64,000 nucleotides of DNA from Mixta hanseatica (GTDB lineage Bacteria; Pseudomonadota; Gammaproteobacteria; Enterobacterales; Enterobacteriaceae). The notes below the pieces were generated by a model, which was given only the letters and a program-made list of their open reading frames with translations, was not told the origin of the DNA and did not search any database. Where the stretch lies: assembly GCF_023517775.1 (NCBI RefSeq), contig NZ_CP082904.1:3844001-3908000 (forward strand), in the 5' to 3' direction. This document shows, one piece after another, positions 26,409 to 34,756 of this stretch (its first letter is position 1; every line of letters starts with the position of its first letter). The position numbers and the translations under genes were made by a program.

Positions 26409-26876
26409 CTACTCTTCCTCGCGCTGCGGATCGAGCAGGATCGCGCCGGTGCCTTTTTCCGCCAACCGGTCGCCGGGGTTACGCAACGGGCAGTCACGCA
26501 TCGATAAACAGCCGCAGCCGATGCAGCCGTCCAGATCGTCACGCAGATGCGTTAAGGTTTCGATCCGTTTTGTTAGCTCGGTGCGCCATTGATCGGTCAA
26601 CTCCTGCCACGCTTTAGGCGAAATACGCTTATCGGTCGGCATATGCGACAGGCTTTCGCTGACCGTCGCCAGCGGAATACCGATGCGCTGAGCAATTTTA
26701 ATAATCGCCACGCGGCGCAGCACATCACGACTGTAGCGCCGCTGGTTGCCGCCATTGCGCGTGCTGGCGATCAGCCCTTTCGCTTCATAAAAATGCAGCG
26801 CGGAAACCGCTACCCCGCTACGTTTCGCCACTTCGCCTGGCGTCAGCACCGGTTTTGGATAACTGTTTTTTTTCAT
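26409..26876 (-). CDS. soxR: Redox-sensitive transcriptional activator SoxR
   Basis: MerR-family sensor of redox-cycling drugs and nitric oxide that activates soxS. The 155-residue protein (E. coli 154) has the winged helix at about 11-80 ([20 protein letters not shown]), a dimerisation helix, and the [2Fe-2S] cluster ligands Cys118, 121, 123 and 129 in [12 protein letters not shown]. All four cysteines are present. Divergent from soxS, with the SoxR-binding palindrome 11 bases before its start codon. Confidence 0.97.
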   Translation of the reverse strand: MKKNSYPKPVLTPGEVAKRSGVAVSALHFYEAKGLIASTRNGGNQRRYSRDVLRRVAIIKIAQRIGIPLATVSESLSHMPTDKRISPKAWQELTDQWRTELTKRIETLTHLRDDLDGCIGCGCLSMRDCPLRNPGDRLAEKGTGAILLDPQREEE

Positions 26877-26887
26877 TTTGCGCTTTA

Positions 26888-26905
26888 CCTCAAGTTAACT
26901 TGAGG
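26888..26905. promoter_or_regulatory. SoxR-binding site between soxR and soxS
   Basis: CCTCAAGTTAACTTGAGG is a perfect 18-bp palindrome, identical to the known SoxR site in the soxS promoter of E. coli. It lies 59-77 bases before the soxS start, as expected for the long-spacer promoter that SoxR distorts. Confidence 0.95.
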
Positions 26906-26964
26906 AATTATACTCCCACCTCATTAACCCGCAACGCGTAAAATCTCATCAGAAGGACTTAGTC

Positions 26965-27393
26965 ATGATGCATAACGACATTATTCATTCTCTGACTGAC
27001 TGGATTGATCAGAACTTAGATAAAAATTTGTCCATCGATGAAGTCGCTGCCAAAGCAGGCTACTCTAAATGGCATCTGCAACGTATGTTCCGTACCGTCA
27101 CGAAACAGACGTTGGGTAGCTATATTCGTGAACGTCGGCTAACGCTGGCGGCGGAAGCCCTCACTCTGACCCAGCGTCCAGTGTTTGATATTGCGATGCA
27201 GTATGGTTTTGACTCGCAGCAGACTTTTTCTCGTGTATTCCGCCGTCAGTTTTCACAAACGCCCACGGCCTATCGCCACAGTATGCGCCGCCAGAGCGCG
27301 CTGCGTCAGCGTTCCGCTAATTATGCTCGTAACGACGTTATCGGCAGCTATGCCCAGCGTACTACCGGCATTTGCTGCCCGGTCAGCGGTTAA
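26965..27393 (+). CDS. soxS: Superoxide response regulator SoxS, with C-terminal extension
   Basis: AraC-family activator of the superoxide regulon, made only of the double helix-turn-helix DNA-binding domain. The core (residues about 5-108) matches E. coli SoxS: IDEVAAKAGYSKWHLQRMFR and FDIAMQYGFDSQQTFSRVFR. E. coli SoxS ends there at 107 residues. Here the frame runs on for 34 more residues (RQSALRQRSANYARNDVIGS and a Cys-Cys near the end), total 142. The start has two ATGs in a row at 26965 and 26968 behind AGAAGGACT. The identity as soxS is certain from the divergent soxR and the SoxR site. In proteobacteria the Lon-sensitive signal of SoxS is at the N-terminus, so the tail may have another role. 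Confidence 0.95.
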   Translation: MMHNDIIHSLTDWIDQNLDKNLSIDEVAAKAGYSKWHLQRMFRTVTKQTLGSYIRERRLTLAAEALTLTQRPVFDIAMQYGFDSQQTFSRVFRRQFSQTPTAYRHSMRRQSALRQRSANYARNDVIGSYAQRTTGICCPVSG

Positions 27394-27407
27394 AGCCTTG
27401 TCAGACA

Positions 27408-27431
27408 TGGCCCGACGCGCCTGCCGGGCCA
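27408..27431. terminator. Possible shared terminator between soxS and the diguanylate cyclase
   Basis: TGGCCCG pairs with CGGGCCA around a 10-base loop, in the 41 bases between the two convergent stop codons. It has no T-run, so it may act only as a 3' stem. Confidence 0.4.
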
Positions 27432-27434
27432 GCG

Positions 27435-28715
27435 TTACGCTAAGTCAACCTGCGGATGGCTTTGCAGCAACGGCGACAGATACCATCCGCCGCCCAGCGC
27501 TTTGATGTGATACATGGCGGCATCCGCCTGCGCCAGCAAGCCTTCCGCCGATCGCGCATTTTTCCCCATGGCGGCGCCAATACTCAACGACCAAACAATC
27601 GGCTCGCCTTCTGGCAAGATCAACGGGTTTTCCATGCTGGCCATCAGATGCTGCACGACGCTGGCTATCTGTTTTGGCTCCGTAATATTACGTAGCAGGA
27701 TAGCAAATTCATCGCCGCCGAGACGCGCCACCATATCCGTTTTTCTTACCTGCGCGCGCAGCCGCTGGGCAGTGGCGGTAATAATGGCGTCACCTGCCGC
27801 GTGGCCCCAGGTATCATTGATCTGTTTAAAGCGATCGCCATCAATAAACAGCAGCGCCAGCCCCTGCCGCTGGGCCGTATCAGCAAAAGCCTGAGTGAGC
27901 GCCTCTTCAAAGGCGATACGGTTCGGTAAGCCGGTCAGGCTGTCATGACTGGCCTGGTGCGCCAGATTATCATGTTCACGTTTCATATGACTTTGCCATT
28001 CATCCAGTTCGGCCAGCAAACAATTAAAGTCATGGCTGAGCGCATGCAGCTCGGCGATTTCCGCAGCGGGAACCCGCTGACCAAAGGCGCGACGCTGCCG
28101 TACATCCTGCGTGACCGCGGTAATACTTTGCAGCGCCTGAATCACACCGGCATGCATCCGCCGCGACAACAAGGAAGCCAGCGTAGCCGTCGTCAGCAGG
28201 CTGGCCGCCAGCCAGGCGAGGGTTTTGTAGATATACTGGGTTACCTGACTCACGCTACCGATAAGCCAGATCTGCCCTACTTCTTTCCCGTCGTGGGTGA
28301 CCGGCATACTTATCGGCTGCGGGAAAAACCAGCGCGCAATCAGGCGATCCAGGCTGCTTTGCCGCGCACGTGAGGCGGTATGCCAACTGGCCAATAACCT
28401 TCCCTCTCCGTCATACACCCGTCCGTTGGCTAAACAGCCACGTTCGCCAATTTCCGCTAACGCGGCGCGAACAATTTCGCCATCGCCTTTAATCACCGCC
28501 GACTCCACCGTATAGCTTAACGTCGAAGCCAGCAGCGCCAGGTTATTTTCCGCGTAGTTACGTAGCGCGATTAACGAGAGCGTGGATAGCGAGATCCCGG
28601 AAATCGACATTGAAATGACAATAATAATCAGATGGATACGCTGCAGCGATTGACGCAGCGTAGGACGCACGGTTAACGCGTCAGCATCGGTAAGATCAAG
28701 ATGAGGTTTAATCAC
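27435..28715 (-). CDS. Membrane diguanylate cyclase, DgcN (YfiN) type
   Basis: Makes c-di-GMP from two GTP. The 426-residue protein has a first membrane helix (about 27-50), a periplasmic CHASE8 sensor region (about 55-160, with LRNYAENNLALLASTLSYTVESA-like residues shared with E. coli DgcN), a second helix (about 163-183), HAMP (about 184-245) and a GGDEF domain (about 255-415). The active motif GGDEF is intact at 333-337, and an inhibitory RxxD site (RKTD, 324-327) is present, so it should be active and product-inhibited. The start is GTG behind GGAGGATGAT. E. coli DgcN works with YfiR and YfiB; neither is adjacent here. Where it sits, E. coli has the phosphodiesterase gene pdeC. Confidence 0.85.
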   Translation of the reverse strand: MIKPHLDLTDADALTVRPTLRQSLQRIHLIIIVISMSISGISLSTLSLIALRNYAENNLALLASTLSYTVESAVIKGDGEIVRAALAEIGERGCLANGRVYDGEGRLLASWHTASRARQSSLDRLIARWFFPQPISMPVTHDGKEVGQIWLIGSVSQVTQYIYKTLAWLAASLLTTATLASLLSRRMHAGVIQALQSITAVTQDVRQRRAFGQRVPAAEIAELHALSHDFNCLLAELDEWQSHMKREHDNLAHQASHDSLTGLPNRIAFEEALTQAFADTAQRQGLALLFIDGDRFKQINDTWGHAAGDAIITATAQRLRAQVRKTDMVARLGGDEFAILLRNITEPKQIASVVQHLMASMENPLILPEGEPIVWSLSIGAAMGKNARSAEGLLAQADAAMYHIKALGGGWYLSPLLQSHPQVDLA

Positions 28716-29133
28716 ATCATCCTCCGAAACCGAGGGCGTTTAACCATGCGCAGGACTGCAGACGATGCCTGAGACAGAGGTCAGCAGCAGAGAGCAACCG
28801 GATCATAAATAAAGTCCTGAATAGTAGGGGCAGACGCAGCGCTGGCTACATGCGTATCACGGGCGCAGTAAGCGCTAACACCCATGCGCCGGAAAATCCT
28901 GACTCAATGTCGCCGGCGGCACAATGTCGCTAACGGTCAGATTCATCCCAAAGCCCACGCATAATCAAAATAAAACATAATAATCAATGATTTACTTTAA
29001 GTTTCATCCTGTTATTACTTGTCTGATTAGGACTCATCCTGGCGCGGCGTTTGATACAAATCTGCGGTTAATTTTTCACAGCTAAAGGCGTTTTCACTGG
29101 TGTAAATTTTGTTCAAATTTTAAAAACCAGTGA
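28716..29133. other. Long spacer upstream of yjcB
   Basis: About 420 bases without a credible ORF. The left half has normal GC content and should contain the promoter of the diguanylate cyclase gene. The right half (from about 28970) is AT-rich and leads into the yjcB promoter. No RNA gene was recognised. Confidence 0.4.
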
Positions 29134-29154
29134 TATAATGTGACCCAAGTCACA
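29134..29154 (+). promoter_or_regulatory. Perfect -10 box overlapped by a perfect CRP-type site, before yjcB
   Basis: TATAAT lies at 29134-29139. Starting at its last T is TGTGACCCAAGTCACA (29139-29154), which has both half-sites TGTGA and TCACA with the required 6-base spacing. The position over -10 and start point predicts repression by CRP-cAMP rather than activation. The ATG of yjcB is about 100 bases further on. Confidence 0.65.
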
Positions 29155-29257
29155 CTTTAGTGCTGCACATTAATGACCGGTAAAGGCTCCCTGACATCTT
29201 TATCGCCGTCTTTTTCTTCCAGGCGTCAGGGTTGATAAGAAACAGAGGTTGCATGTT

Positions 29258-29539
29258 ATGGCTACGCTTACCGCCAGCCTTGTTGTAATGCGTTGGGAAT
29301 TGCTGAGCGCCGTACTGATGTTTTTCGCCAGCACGTTTAAAACAAAATGTCGTCAAACCAGCCATCCGGTAATGGCCTTTGTTTTTAGCGGAATTGGTGT
29401 CGGCCTGACCTGCTGGTTTGTCGCCGGGCTGTTAGGCATGTCGTTCAGTATGGAAAATATCAATAACTTCCTGAACATCACCAAAGACGCATTTATTAAT
29501 ATCATGAGCCAGACGCCGCCAGAATGGCCGATGCCCTGA
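29258..29539 (+). CDS. yjcB: Small inner-membrane protein YjcB
   Basis: A 93-residue protein homologous to E. coli YjcB: both begin MATLT, share RWxLLSAVxMFxAST near residue 13 and end in a QTPPxWPM motif. Two membrane segments (about 9-27 and 40-60). Function unknown. The ATG at 29258 has AGAGG 9 bases upstream; an earlier ATG at 29249-frame gives only three extra residues. In E. coli the next gene is ssb; here 22 kb of accessory DNA follows. Confidence 0.88.
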   Translation: MATLTASLVVMRWELLSAVLMFFASTFKTKCRQTSHPVMAFVFSGIGVGLTCWFVAGLLGMSFSMENINNFLNITKDAFINIMSQTPPEWPMP

Positions 29540-29551
29540 TGCTTGTCTGTT

Positions 29552-29583
29552 AAAAAAGCGAGCTGCCCGGCTCGCTTTTTTTA
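29552..29583 (+). terminator. Terminator after yjcB
   Basis: AAAAAAGCGAGC pairs with GCTCGCTTTTTT around a 6-base loop, with T-runs on both strands. It serves yjcB and probably also the convergent ATP-grasp gene. Confidence 0.92.
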
Positions 29584-29605
29584 TTATTAACCCAACCGAA
29601 TGCCG

Positions 29606-30568
29606 TTATACTTTTTTCAGCATCACCGGCAGCGTGACGTCGGTGACATCGACATCTGACGAACCAACAGGCGTCGGCGGCGTGATATGATCCTGCAGCC
29701 ACATTTCACCCATCATACGATTCAGACCACGATCGAGACCGGTCACCAGCCCAGCGCCTGGGGTAAAGGTTAATTCGCCGAAAAATACCTGCTCTTCATG
29801 GATATACCAGTCGACACGAACGTAATCGAAATCTTTCGCCAGCGTCTTACTCAACGCTAATACGTGCTCCAATTTCGGCATCACCGCATTAAGATCGAGA
29901 CCGGTATCGCGAATTTTGTACCAGGCTTCGTTCAGGTTATTAACATAGAAGTTCATTGATAACGCAGGATTGCTGCGGTTATAAATGACCTGCAACACAT
30001 ATTCAAATGTCCCGTCCTTTTTATTGAACATGTGGAACTTATAATCGATCGGCGCGCTTTTCCCATCGCCAATATATTTTTCTACCAGAATGCGCGGTTT
30101 AATGTAGCGGTAATGAATTTCACGCGCTTCTTCGGAAAAGTCTTTACGCAGCCATTCCTGGCAGCGATTAATAATCAGCTGCTTTTGCAGGCTGTCCGGC
30201 TCTTCTAGCAGAATCTCTACCATGTTAGAGCCATGATTAGGCTTCACTACCGTGTTCTTCAGGCCTGGCAAGCTCAACAGCGTCGTCGGATCGCTGGTCT
30301 CATGTACCAACGGAATCAGATACTCTTCGCCAATCGCATCAGCAATATAGTCGCGTACCGTGAACTTATCGGAAAGCCTGCCGTAACGGGCGTAGTCGCC
30401 GTTAACGAACTTACGATACAGAACCTTCTCATTAAACAGTTTAGGTTCACGGATATTGGGTAGTCTTTTAAATTTACGAAAATAGTGAATGCGGTCCTGG
30501 TATGCCCACGGCATTTTCTTAACAAAATAGAGAACGCTTCTTCTTAATTCATCTTTAAACTTAGACAT
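29606..30568 (-). CDS. TupA-like ATP-grasp protein, likely cell-surface polysaccharide modification
   Basis: A 320-residue cytoplasmic protein of the TupA-like ATP-grasp family, known from teichuronopeptide and capsule clusters, where members are thought to link amino acids to sugars. Visible blocks: PKLFNEKVLYRKF near residue 41, VVKPNHGSN near 110 (nucleotide-binding lysine), PRILVEKYIGDG, DYKFHMFN and the C-terminal VRVDWYIHEEQVFFGELTFT with metal-binding Asp and Glu, then PGAG. The ATG at 30568 follows GAGGTTAAA. It is 7 bases after the flippase stop, so the two form one operon. No glycosyltransferase lies beside them. Confidence 0.8.
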   Translation of the reverse strand: MSKFKDELRRSVLYFVKKMPWAYQDRIHYFRKFKRLPNIREPKLFNEKVLYRKFVNGDYARYGRLSDKFTVRDYIADAIGEEYLIPLVHETSDPTTLLSLPGLKNTVVKPNHGSNMVEILLEEPDSLQKQLIINRCQEWLRKDFSEEAREIHYRYIKPRILVEKYIGDGKSAPIDYKFHMFNKKDGTFEYVLQVIYNRSNPALSMNFYVNNLNEAWYKIRDTGLDLNAVMPKLEHVLALSKTLAKDFDYVRVDWYIHEEQVFFGELTFTPGAGLVTGLDRGLNRMMGEMWLQDHITPPTPVGSSDVDVTDVTLPVMLKKV

Positions 30569-30575
30569 TTTAACC

Positions 30576-31832
30576 TCATTTGTAAGTTTTGTAGTTGAGT
30601 GAGGAAACGTGGATCTTGTGTATGACGCCATGTTTGAAGAAGTAATTCATTACGGTCAGGGACAGAACTTCCGTGATTAAAACGCTCCAGGCTGCGCCAA
30701 CCAGGCCGAAGCTGGTAATTAATAACCAAGCTAAGGGCACACTGATTAACATCAGACAGAGGATTTTCTTCAACAGATAATTAAAACCTCCTTCTTTGAC
30801 CATATAACGATATGCGACCGTCCCCATTGACGAAAAGCAGGTTGCTAACGACAACAACGTAATGAGACTTCCCGATTGTGTGTAATCTTCCCCATACAGG
30901 GTAATAATGATCTTCTCACCGTAGAGGGATACGATAAGCAGCATCAATAGCGATATAACCATCACATAACCATTCAGACGCGCCGTCAGCTTTAACGCTT
31001 TTTCTGACTGCTCTCTGAATATTTCAGTAAAACTTGAGGTAATAATTGCCGCAGGAATAAATATCCATGATGCTGAGATAATATTCGCTGCGTTAAATAA
31101 CCCAACATCCTTTGCAGTCCCTACGCTGACCAGGAAAAATTGCGCCATTTTTATCTGAATTGAGATAAATATGCTGGAAATAGCTAAAGGCAGTCCGGCA
31201 TAAATTAAATAACGCAGATAATTGCCGCTTTTGCCGCGCGGCGGTTCTTCATCACTGTAACGCTGATAAAAGCTGTACCGCTTAATCAGATACGGCACCA
31301 GCGTAACGGCCACTATTGATAGCGTTAACCACACCGGGCTCAGCTTCAACCAGGCGATGCTAAAGCTGATAGCAAAGCTCAGCAGCATACCTATCGTATT
31401 AGCGATGGTATTAAAGCGCGACGCCAGTTGGGCATTGTTAAAAACGCTAAAGGTGTCCTGTGTAACAAACAGCGCCGCCAGAAACGAAGCCAGCGCAAAG
31501 GCGAGATAGTTCTCGCGCATGTGGTAGTACATCCATACCAAAAGCGGCAAGGAGAGCAGCAGTAATAAAGCCAAACGCAGCTTTTTGGCGATGGTCATCA
31601 GACGCATCCCTTTCTGCGCGCTTTTGCTGATGCGCTTAAACAGAAGGGTTTCAGTGCCAAAAATTGCAATAGTTTGCACCACTGAGAACAGCGATGTTGA
31701 AAACGACATCTGACCAAATACCGTGGGTCCAAAAGACTTTGCTACATAAGACGTGACAAAAATTACGCCAAATATGGAAACAAATTTTTCAGATATCATC
31801 CAGGCGGCGTTGGACATCACACTGTATTTCAT
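30576..31832 (-). CDS. Wzx-type polysaccharide flippase
   Basis: A 418-residue integral membrane protein of the polysaccharide-exporter (MOP/Wzx) superfamily with about 12 membrane helices. It opens MSNAAWMISEKFVSIFGVIF, followed by SYVAKSFGPTVFGQMSFSTS, a common beginning in O-antigen flippases. The lysine-rich C-terminus is short. It is the first gene of a two-gene operon with the ATP-grasp gene. A flippase without polymerase, ligase or transferases nearby is unusual; the glycan it moves cannot be told from here. The composition is slightly more AT-rich than the backbone. Confidence 0.85.
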   Translation of the reverse strand: MKYSVMSNAAWMISEKFVSIFGVIFVTSYVAKSFGPTVFGQMSFSTSLFSVVQTIAIFGTETLLFKRISKSAQKGMRLMTIAKKLRLALLLLLSLPLLVWMYYHMRENYLAFALASFLAALFVTQDTFSVFNNAQLASRFNTIANTIGMLLSFAISFSIAWLKLSPVWLTLSIVAVTLVPYLIKRYSFYQRYSDEEPPRGKSGNYLRYLIYAGLPLAISSIFISIQIKMAQFFLVSVGTAKDVGLFNAANIISASWIFIPAAIITSSFTEIFREQSEKALKLTARLNGYVMVISLLMLLIVSLYGEKIIITLYGEDYTQSGSLITLLSLATCFSSMGTVAYRYMVKEGGFNYLLKKILCLMLISVPLAWLLITSFGLVGAAWSVLITEVLSLTVMNYFFKHGVIHKIHVSSLNYKTYK

Positions 31833-32362
31833 CGACGCATCCTTTGTATTTCTAACTACTCACATATGAAAACGACATCCGTGTTTAAAACGTACAATTA
31901 CGCACAGTGACTCTGGCGACACAAGATTAAAAACCACATCTCATTAACGGTTATTTTTAATAACCTGTCCTTGCCTATTCCTGAGATTTTTCTCATAGGC
32001 TATCTGATAAAAAATGGCCTTTTCAATTTTGTGTAAACGATTTCATAAAAATTATTTTTGATGACAACCCTGGCACAACTTTACCGTTACGCAAGTTCAT
32101 TTGAACGCGTCAGCATTGTCAAAATCGTTCACCTGACGGGGAAAGAATTTATAACAAAACTGGGTGCTGAGAAAGGTATGGGGGTAAGCCAAAGATAAAA
32201 TAAGAGAAATCCCATGATGATATTTCTACAGGATAACTTAACTTATTGCTTGCCATTCAAATCGCGCACTTTAAAACGCTGCTTTAATATTCCAGGGGAT
32301 TAGATCCATTTATTATTGCAGCCGCTCTCATCCATTAATTGATTAGAAAGGTAACAGCATTT
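31833..32362. other. AT-rich spacer upstream of the flippase operon
   Basis: 530 bases without a credible gene, between the divergent flippase operon and the IS3-type ORF. It should hold the promoters of both. No terminal inverted repeats or target duplication of an IS were found by eye, and no known operator was recognised. Confidence 0.4.
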
Positions 32363-32761
32363 ATGAGAAAGTCACGATACACCGAAGAGCAAATCACCAA
32401 TGCGATTAAAGCTTCTGAGTGTGGCGTTAAGGTCAAAGAGATCTGTGAAGATTTGGGGATTTCTGAAGCGACCTTTTATAGCTGGAAGAAAAAGTATGCC
32501 GGACTCTCATCTGAAGAAGGAAGAAAAATCAAAGAGTTAGAAGAAAAACTACAGGCCCTTAGCCGGGAACTGCAAATGCTAAGCTCGGATAAAGCAATGC
32601 TGCAAAGCGTGGTAAAAAACTTCTTTACGACTAATGATAAGCGGCAAGCAGTTAATTATTTACAGGATACCTTCGAGATCGGTACGCGCCGCAGCTGTCG
32701 CCTGCTTGATATTAGCCGTAGCGTTTATCACTATCCTTCCGGGCAGTGTGATAATCACTGA
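32363..32761 (+). CDS. Truncated IS3-family transposase: OrfA fused to the start of OrfB
   Basis: A 132-residue protein that begins MRKSRYTEEQITNAIKASEC and has the OrfA helix-turn-helix (VKEICEDLGISEATFYSWKK, about 26-45), then a leucine-zipper coiled coil (about 55-85). From about residue 92, KRQAVNYLQDTFEIGTRRSC and the following LLDISRSVYHY match the N-terminus of IS3 OrfB, read in the same frame. The protein stops there: the DDE catalytic domain is absent, and no OrfB continuation is visible downstream in any frame. So it is either a dead remnant or a domesticated DNA-binding protein; the intact frame hints at the latter. An alternative TTG start lies 8 codons upstream. Confidence 0.7.
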   Translation: MRKSRYTEEQITNAIKASECGVKVKEICEDLGISEATFYSWKKKYAGLSSEEGRKIKELEEKLQALSRELQMLSSDKAMLQSVVKNFFTTNDKRQAVNYLQDTFEIGTRRSCRLLDISRSVYHYPSGQCDNH

Positions 32762-33680
32762 GCAAATATTAACGTATATGCGCAGGATAAGTCTGATAAG
32801 CAAAGATGTGTGAAATTAACTAGAATTTTAAGAACCAGCCATTCGTACCATTTTTTCCTGAACTATTTCAGTTTGGGCGCGATCGTTTTTTAGGCTTTCT
32901 TTTATCACACTCACATTAAAACCCTTTATTTCAGGTATTTCCCGGCTTACTTTTCTTTACTTATGTAGGAAAAGCAGCCGGGAAGCACTTCAACTCTACT
33001 AATCATCTCCCCTTTAACGGACCGTTTTCCTACAATCCAGCTTATCCTTTCCAGATAAATCTGTATCCATGCTCAGGCAAATTTTAACGAATATCAGGGA
33101 CTATTCACCCTACCCGATCGGCGTCTCATGCAGCAGGCCCATCGCGGCCTTATTAAGCATGGTTAATGATTAAAGCCTTGTAGAGCGCTCAAAAGATCAT
33201 CTACAGCGATTTTACTTTCATATGACTAATGATTTTTATGGGCGTTTTTTCGCCATCCGCTTCGCTTGTTTGAGCTAACTCAAGCTAACGCTGGCTCGCA
33301 CTTTGTGTACAAATGTGATGTAGAACACATTAGCGATACAGTAGTAAACATTGACATTCTTACGGCGGGGTTGAAACGTTTTAGCGAAAAATCCGATAGC
33401 ACTAGTAGGGGGATTTATGGCAAGACAATCAGTTAGTTAGTTGATAAATCACCACAATAACTCGCTTTGCTGGCTTAAGCATAATCTTAATATCAGGGCC
33501 AATTTTTATCTACTTCAATATTAGCTCTATTTCAGTGAAAAATTTATTACCTTCGCGGCCTTTTTTCACGTAAACGTTGCCACTTAACGCAAATCTAATC
33601 AAAAACAGCCAAAAGCCGCTAAGGGTTTTCTTAAAAAAGCGCAGCCAGCAATATAAACAGGCTGCTTTTCTTCGGGAAAA
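32762..33680. other. Gene-poor AT-rich stretch with a possible toxin-antitoxin fossil
   Basis: 919 bases with no sustained ORF on either strand. Near 33312-33331 there is an inverted repeat AATGTG-N8-CACATT within a region that looks like an operator. At 33351 there is a TTGACA box, and at 33417 an ATG behind GTAGGGGGATTT opens a frame that stops after seven codons (MARQSVS). This looks like the promoter and first codons of a small-gene operon whose body is gone. The rest looks like degraded DNA. Confidence 0.4.
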
Positions 33681-34646
33681 TTAAGAGGAAATATCCAGCG
33701 ATTTCACTATCGGTTGCGGCTTAATGCGAATAGCAATCAATACGCCAATTATTAAACAGGCAATTCCTGCCAGCGTAAGCAGCGGCGGCCAGCTTTGACG
33801 CAGCATAAAAGTATAGGCCAGCCCCGCCAGGGTTTCGAAAACAATCAACGGACCCACCAACACTGTTGGCAGTCGCTGACAGGCTTCATTCCAGCACAAT
33901 GTTCCCAGCCATGAGCAAAACAACCCAATCGCCAGCATTAAGGGAATAAAGACCTCTGGCCGGGGGCCAAAAGGCAAAGCAAACGTCGGCTGGGTCCAGT
34001 TCAGCATCAGGGCCACCAGCAGCCAGCCAAGCAGCGCCAGCGGCAGCGTAGCCACGCCCTGCGCCGTTGCCCAGGTGCCCGGCTTTTTATGAGGATTGGC
34101 GCGTAGCCAACGCGCATTGCGCAACGGATACCACGTCCAACAGATCACCGCCATGATCGCTAATAAGATGCCACTCAGATAGCGACTCAGCTCAAGATGA
34201 TGTGCCGCGCTCTGTAACTCGGCCAGGTTAACGCAGCCTAAACCGATAACGATCAGCAACAGCGCGGGCATTAGCTTGCCCCACGCCAGTCGTCCTTCAT
34301 GACGGCCGTAAAGCAGATTCGAGGTAATGGTTATCACTACCGGCAGCGTACCGATCAGCATGGTCGATACCGGTGCGCCGGTACGCTGGATAGCGGCGGC
34401 CAGGCAGGTGTAATAAAGCAGGTTGCCTATCAGCGTCAGGCGAAAAGCTTCCATCCAGTCGCGTCTTGATAACTGTTTCAGACGGTGGCGATCGTGCCAC
34501 GCCAGCGCCACGGCAATGATCCCAAAAGCCAGATAGCGTCCGACGGAAAGCAACGTGGCCGGATATTCCGGCACCAGCAACGGACCAATGAAAATCAGTC
34601 CCCACATCAGGCCAGCGGCCAGCGCAAAAAGTACTCCTGCAAGCAT
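33681..34646 (-). CDS. EamA/DMT-family transporter
   Basis: A 321-residue membrane protein with ten hydrophobic helices arranged as two EamA repeats (about 1-135 and 150-300). It opens MLAGVLFALAAGLMWGLIFI, the usual first helix, and the second repeat ends VFETLAGLAYTFMLRQSWPP before a last helix and a basic tail. Members export metabolites or amino acids. The ATG at 34646 is chosen because the hydrophobic start fits the family; the frame is open 77 codons further upstream without family character. It is 110 bases downstream of an AraC gene on the same strand, a common regulator-exporter pairing. Confidence 0.85.
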   Translation of the reverse strand: MLAGVLFALAAGLMWGLIFIGPLLVPEYPATLLSVGRYLAFGIIAVALAWHDRHRLKQLSRRDWMEAFRLTLIGNLLYYTCLAAAIQRTGAPVSTMLIGTLPVVITITSNLLYGRHEGRLAWGKLMPALLLIVIGLGCVNLAELQSAAHHLELSRYLSGILLAIMAVICWTWYPLRNARWLRANPHKKPGTWATAQGVATLPLALLGWLLVALMLNWTQPTFALPFGPRPEVFIPLMLAIGLFCSWLGTLCWNEACQRLPTVLVGPLIVFETLAGLAYTFMLRQSWPPLLTLAGIACLIIGVLIAIRIKPQPIVKSLDISS

Positions 34647-34756
34647 AGCGGTCTCATTAAAAATTGGATGAGCGGCTATTGTGTCGTAGCTGACGCGAGA
34701 AATATTGTAGGAGATTGCGGTCACGGCAGGCGACCCGCCGCGTTGCCGACCGCCGT

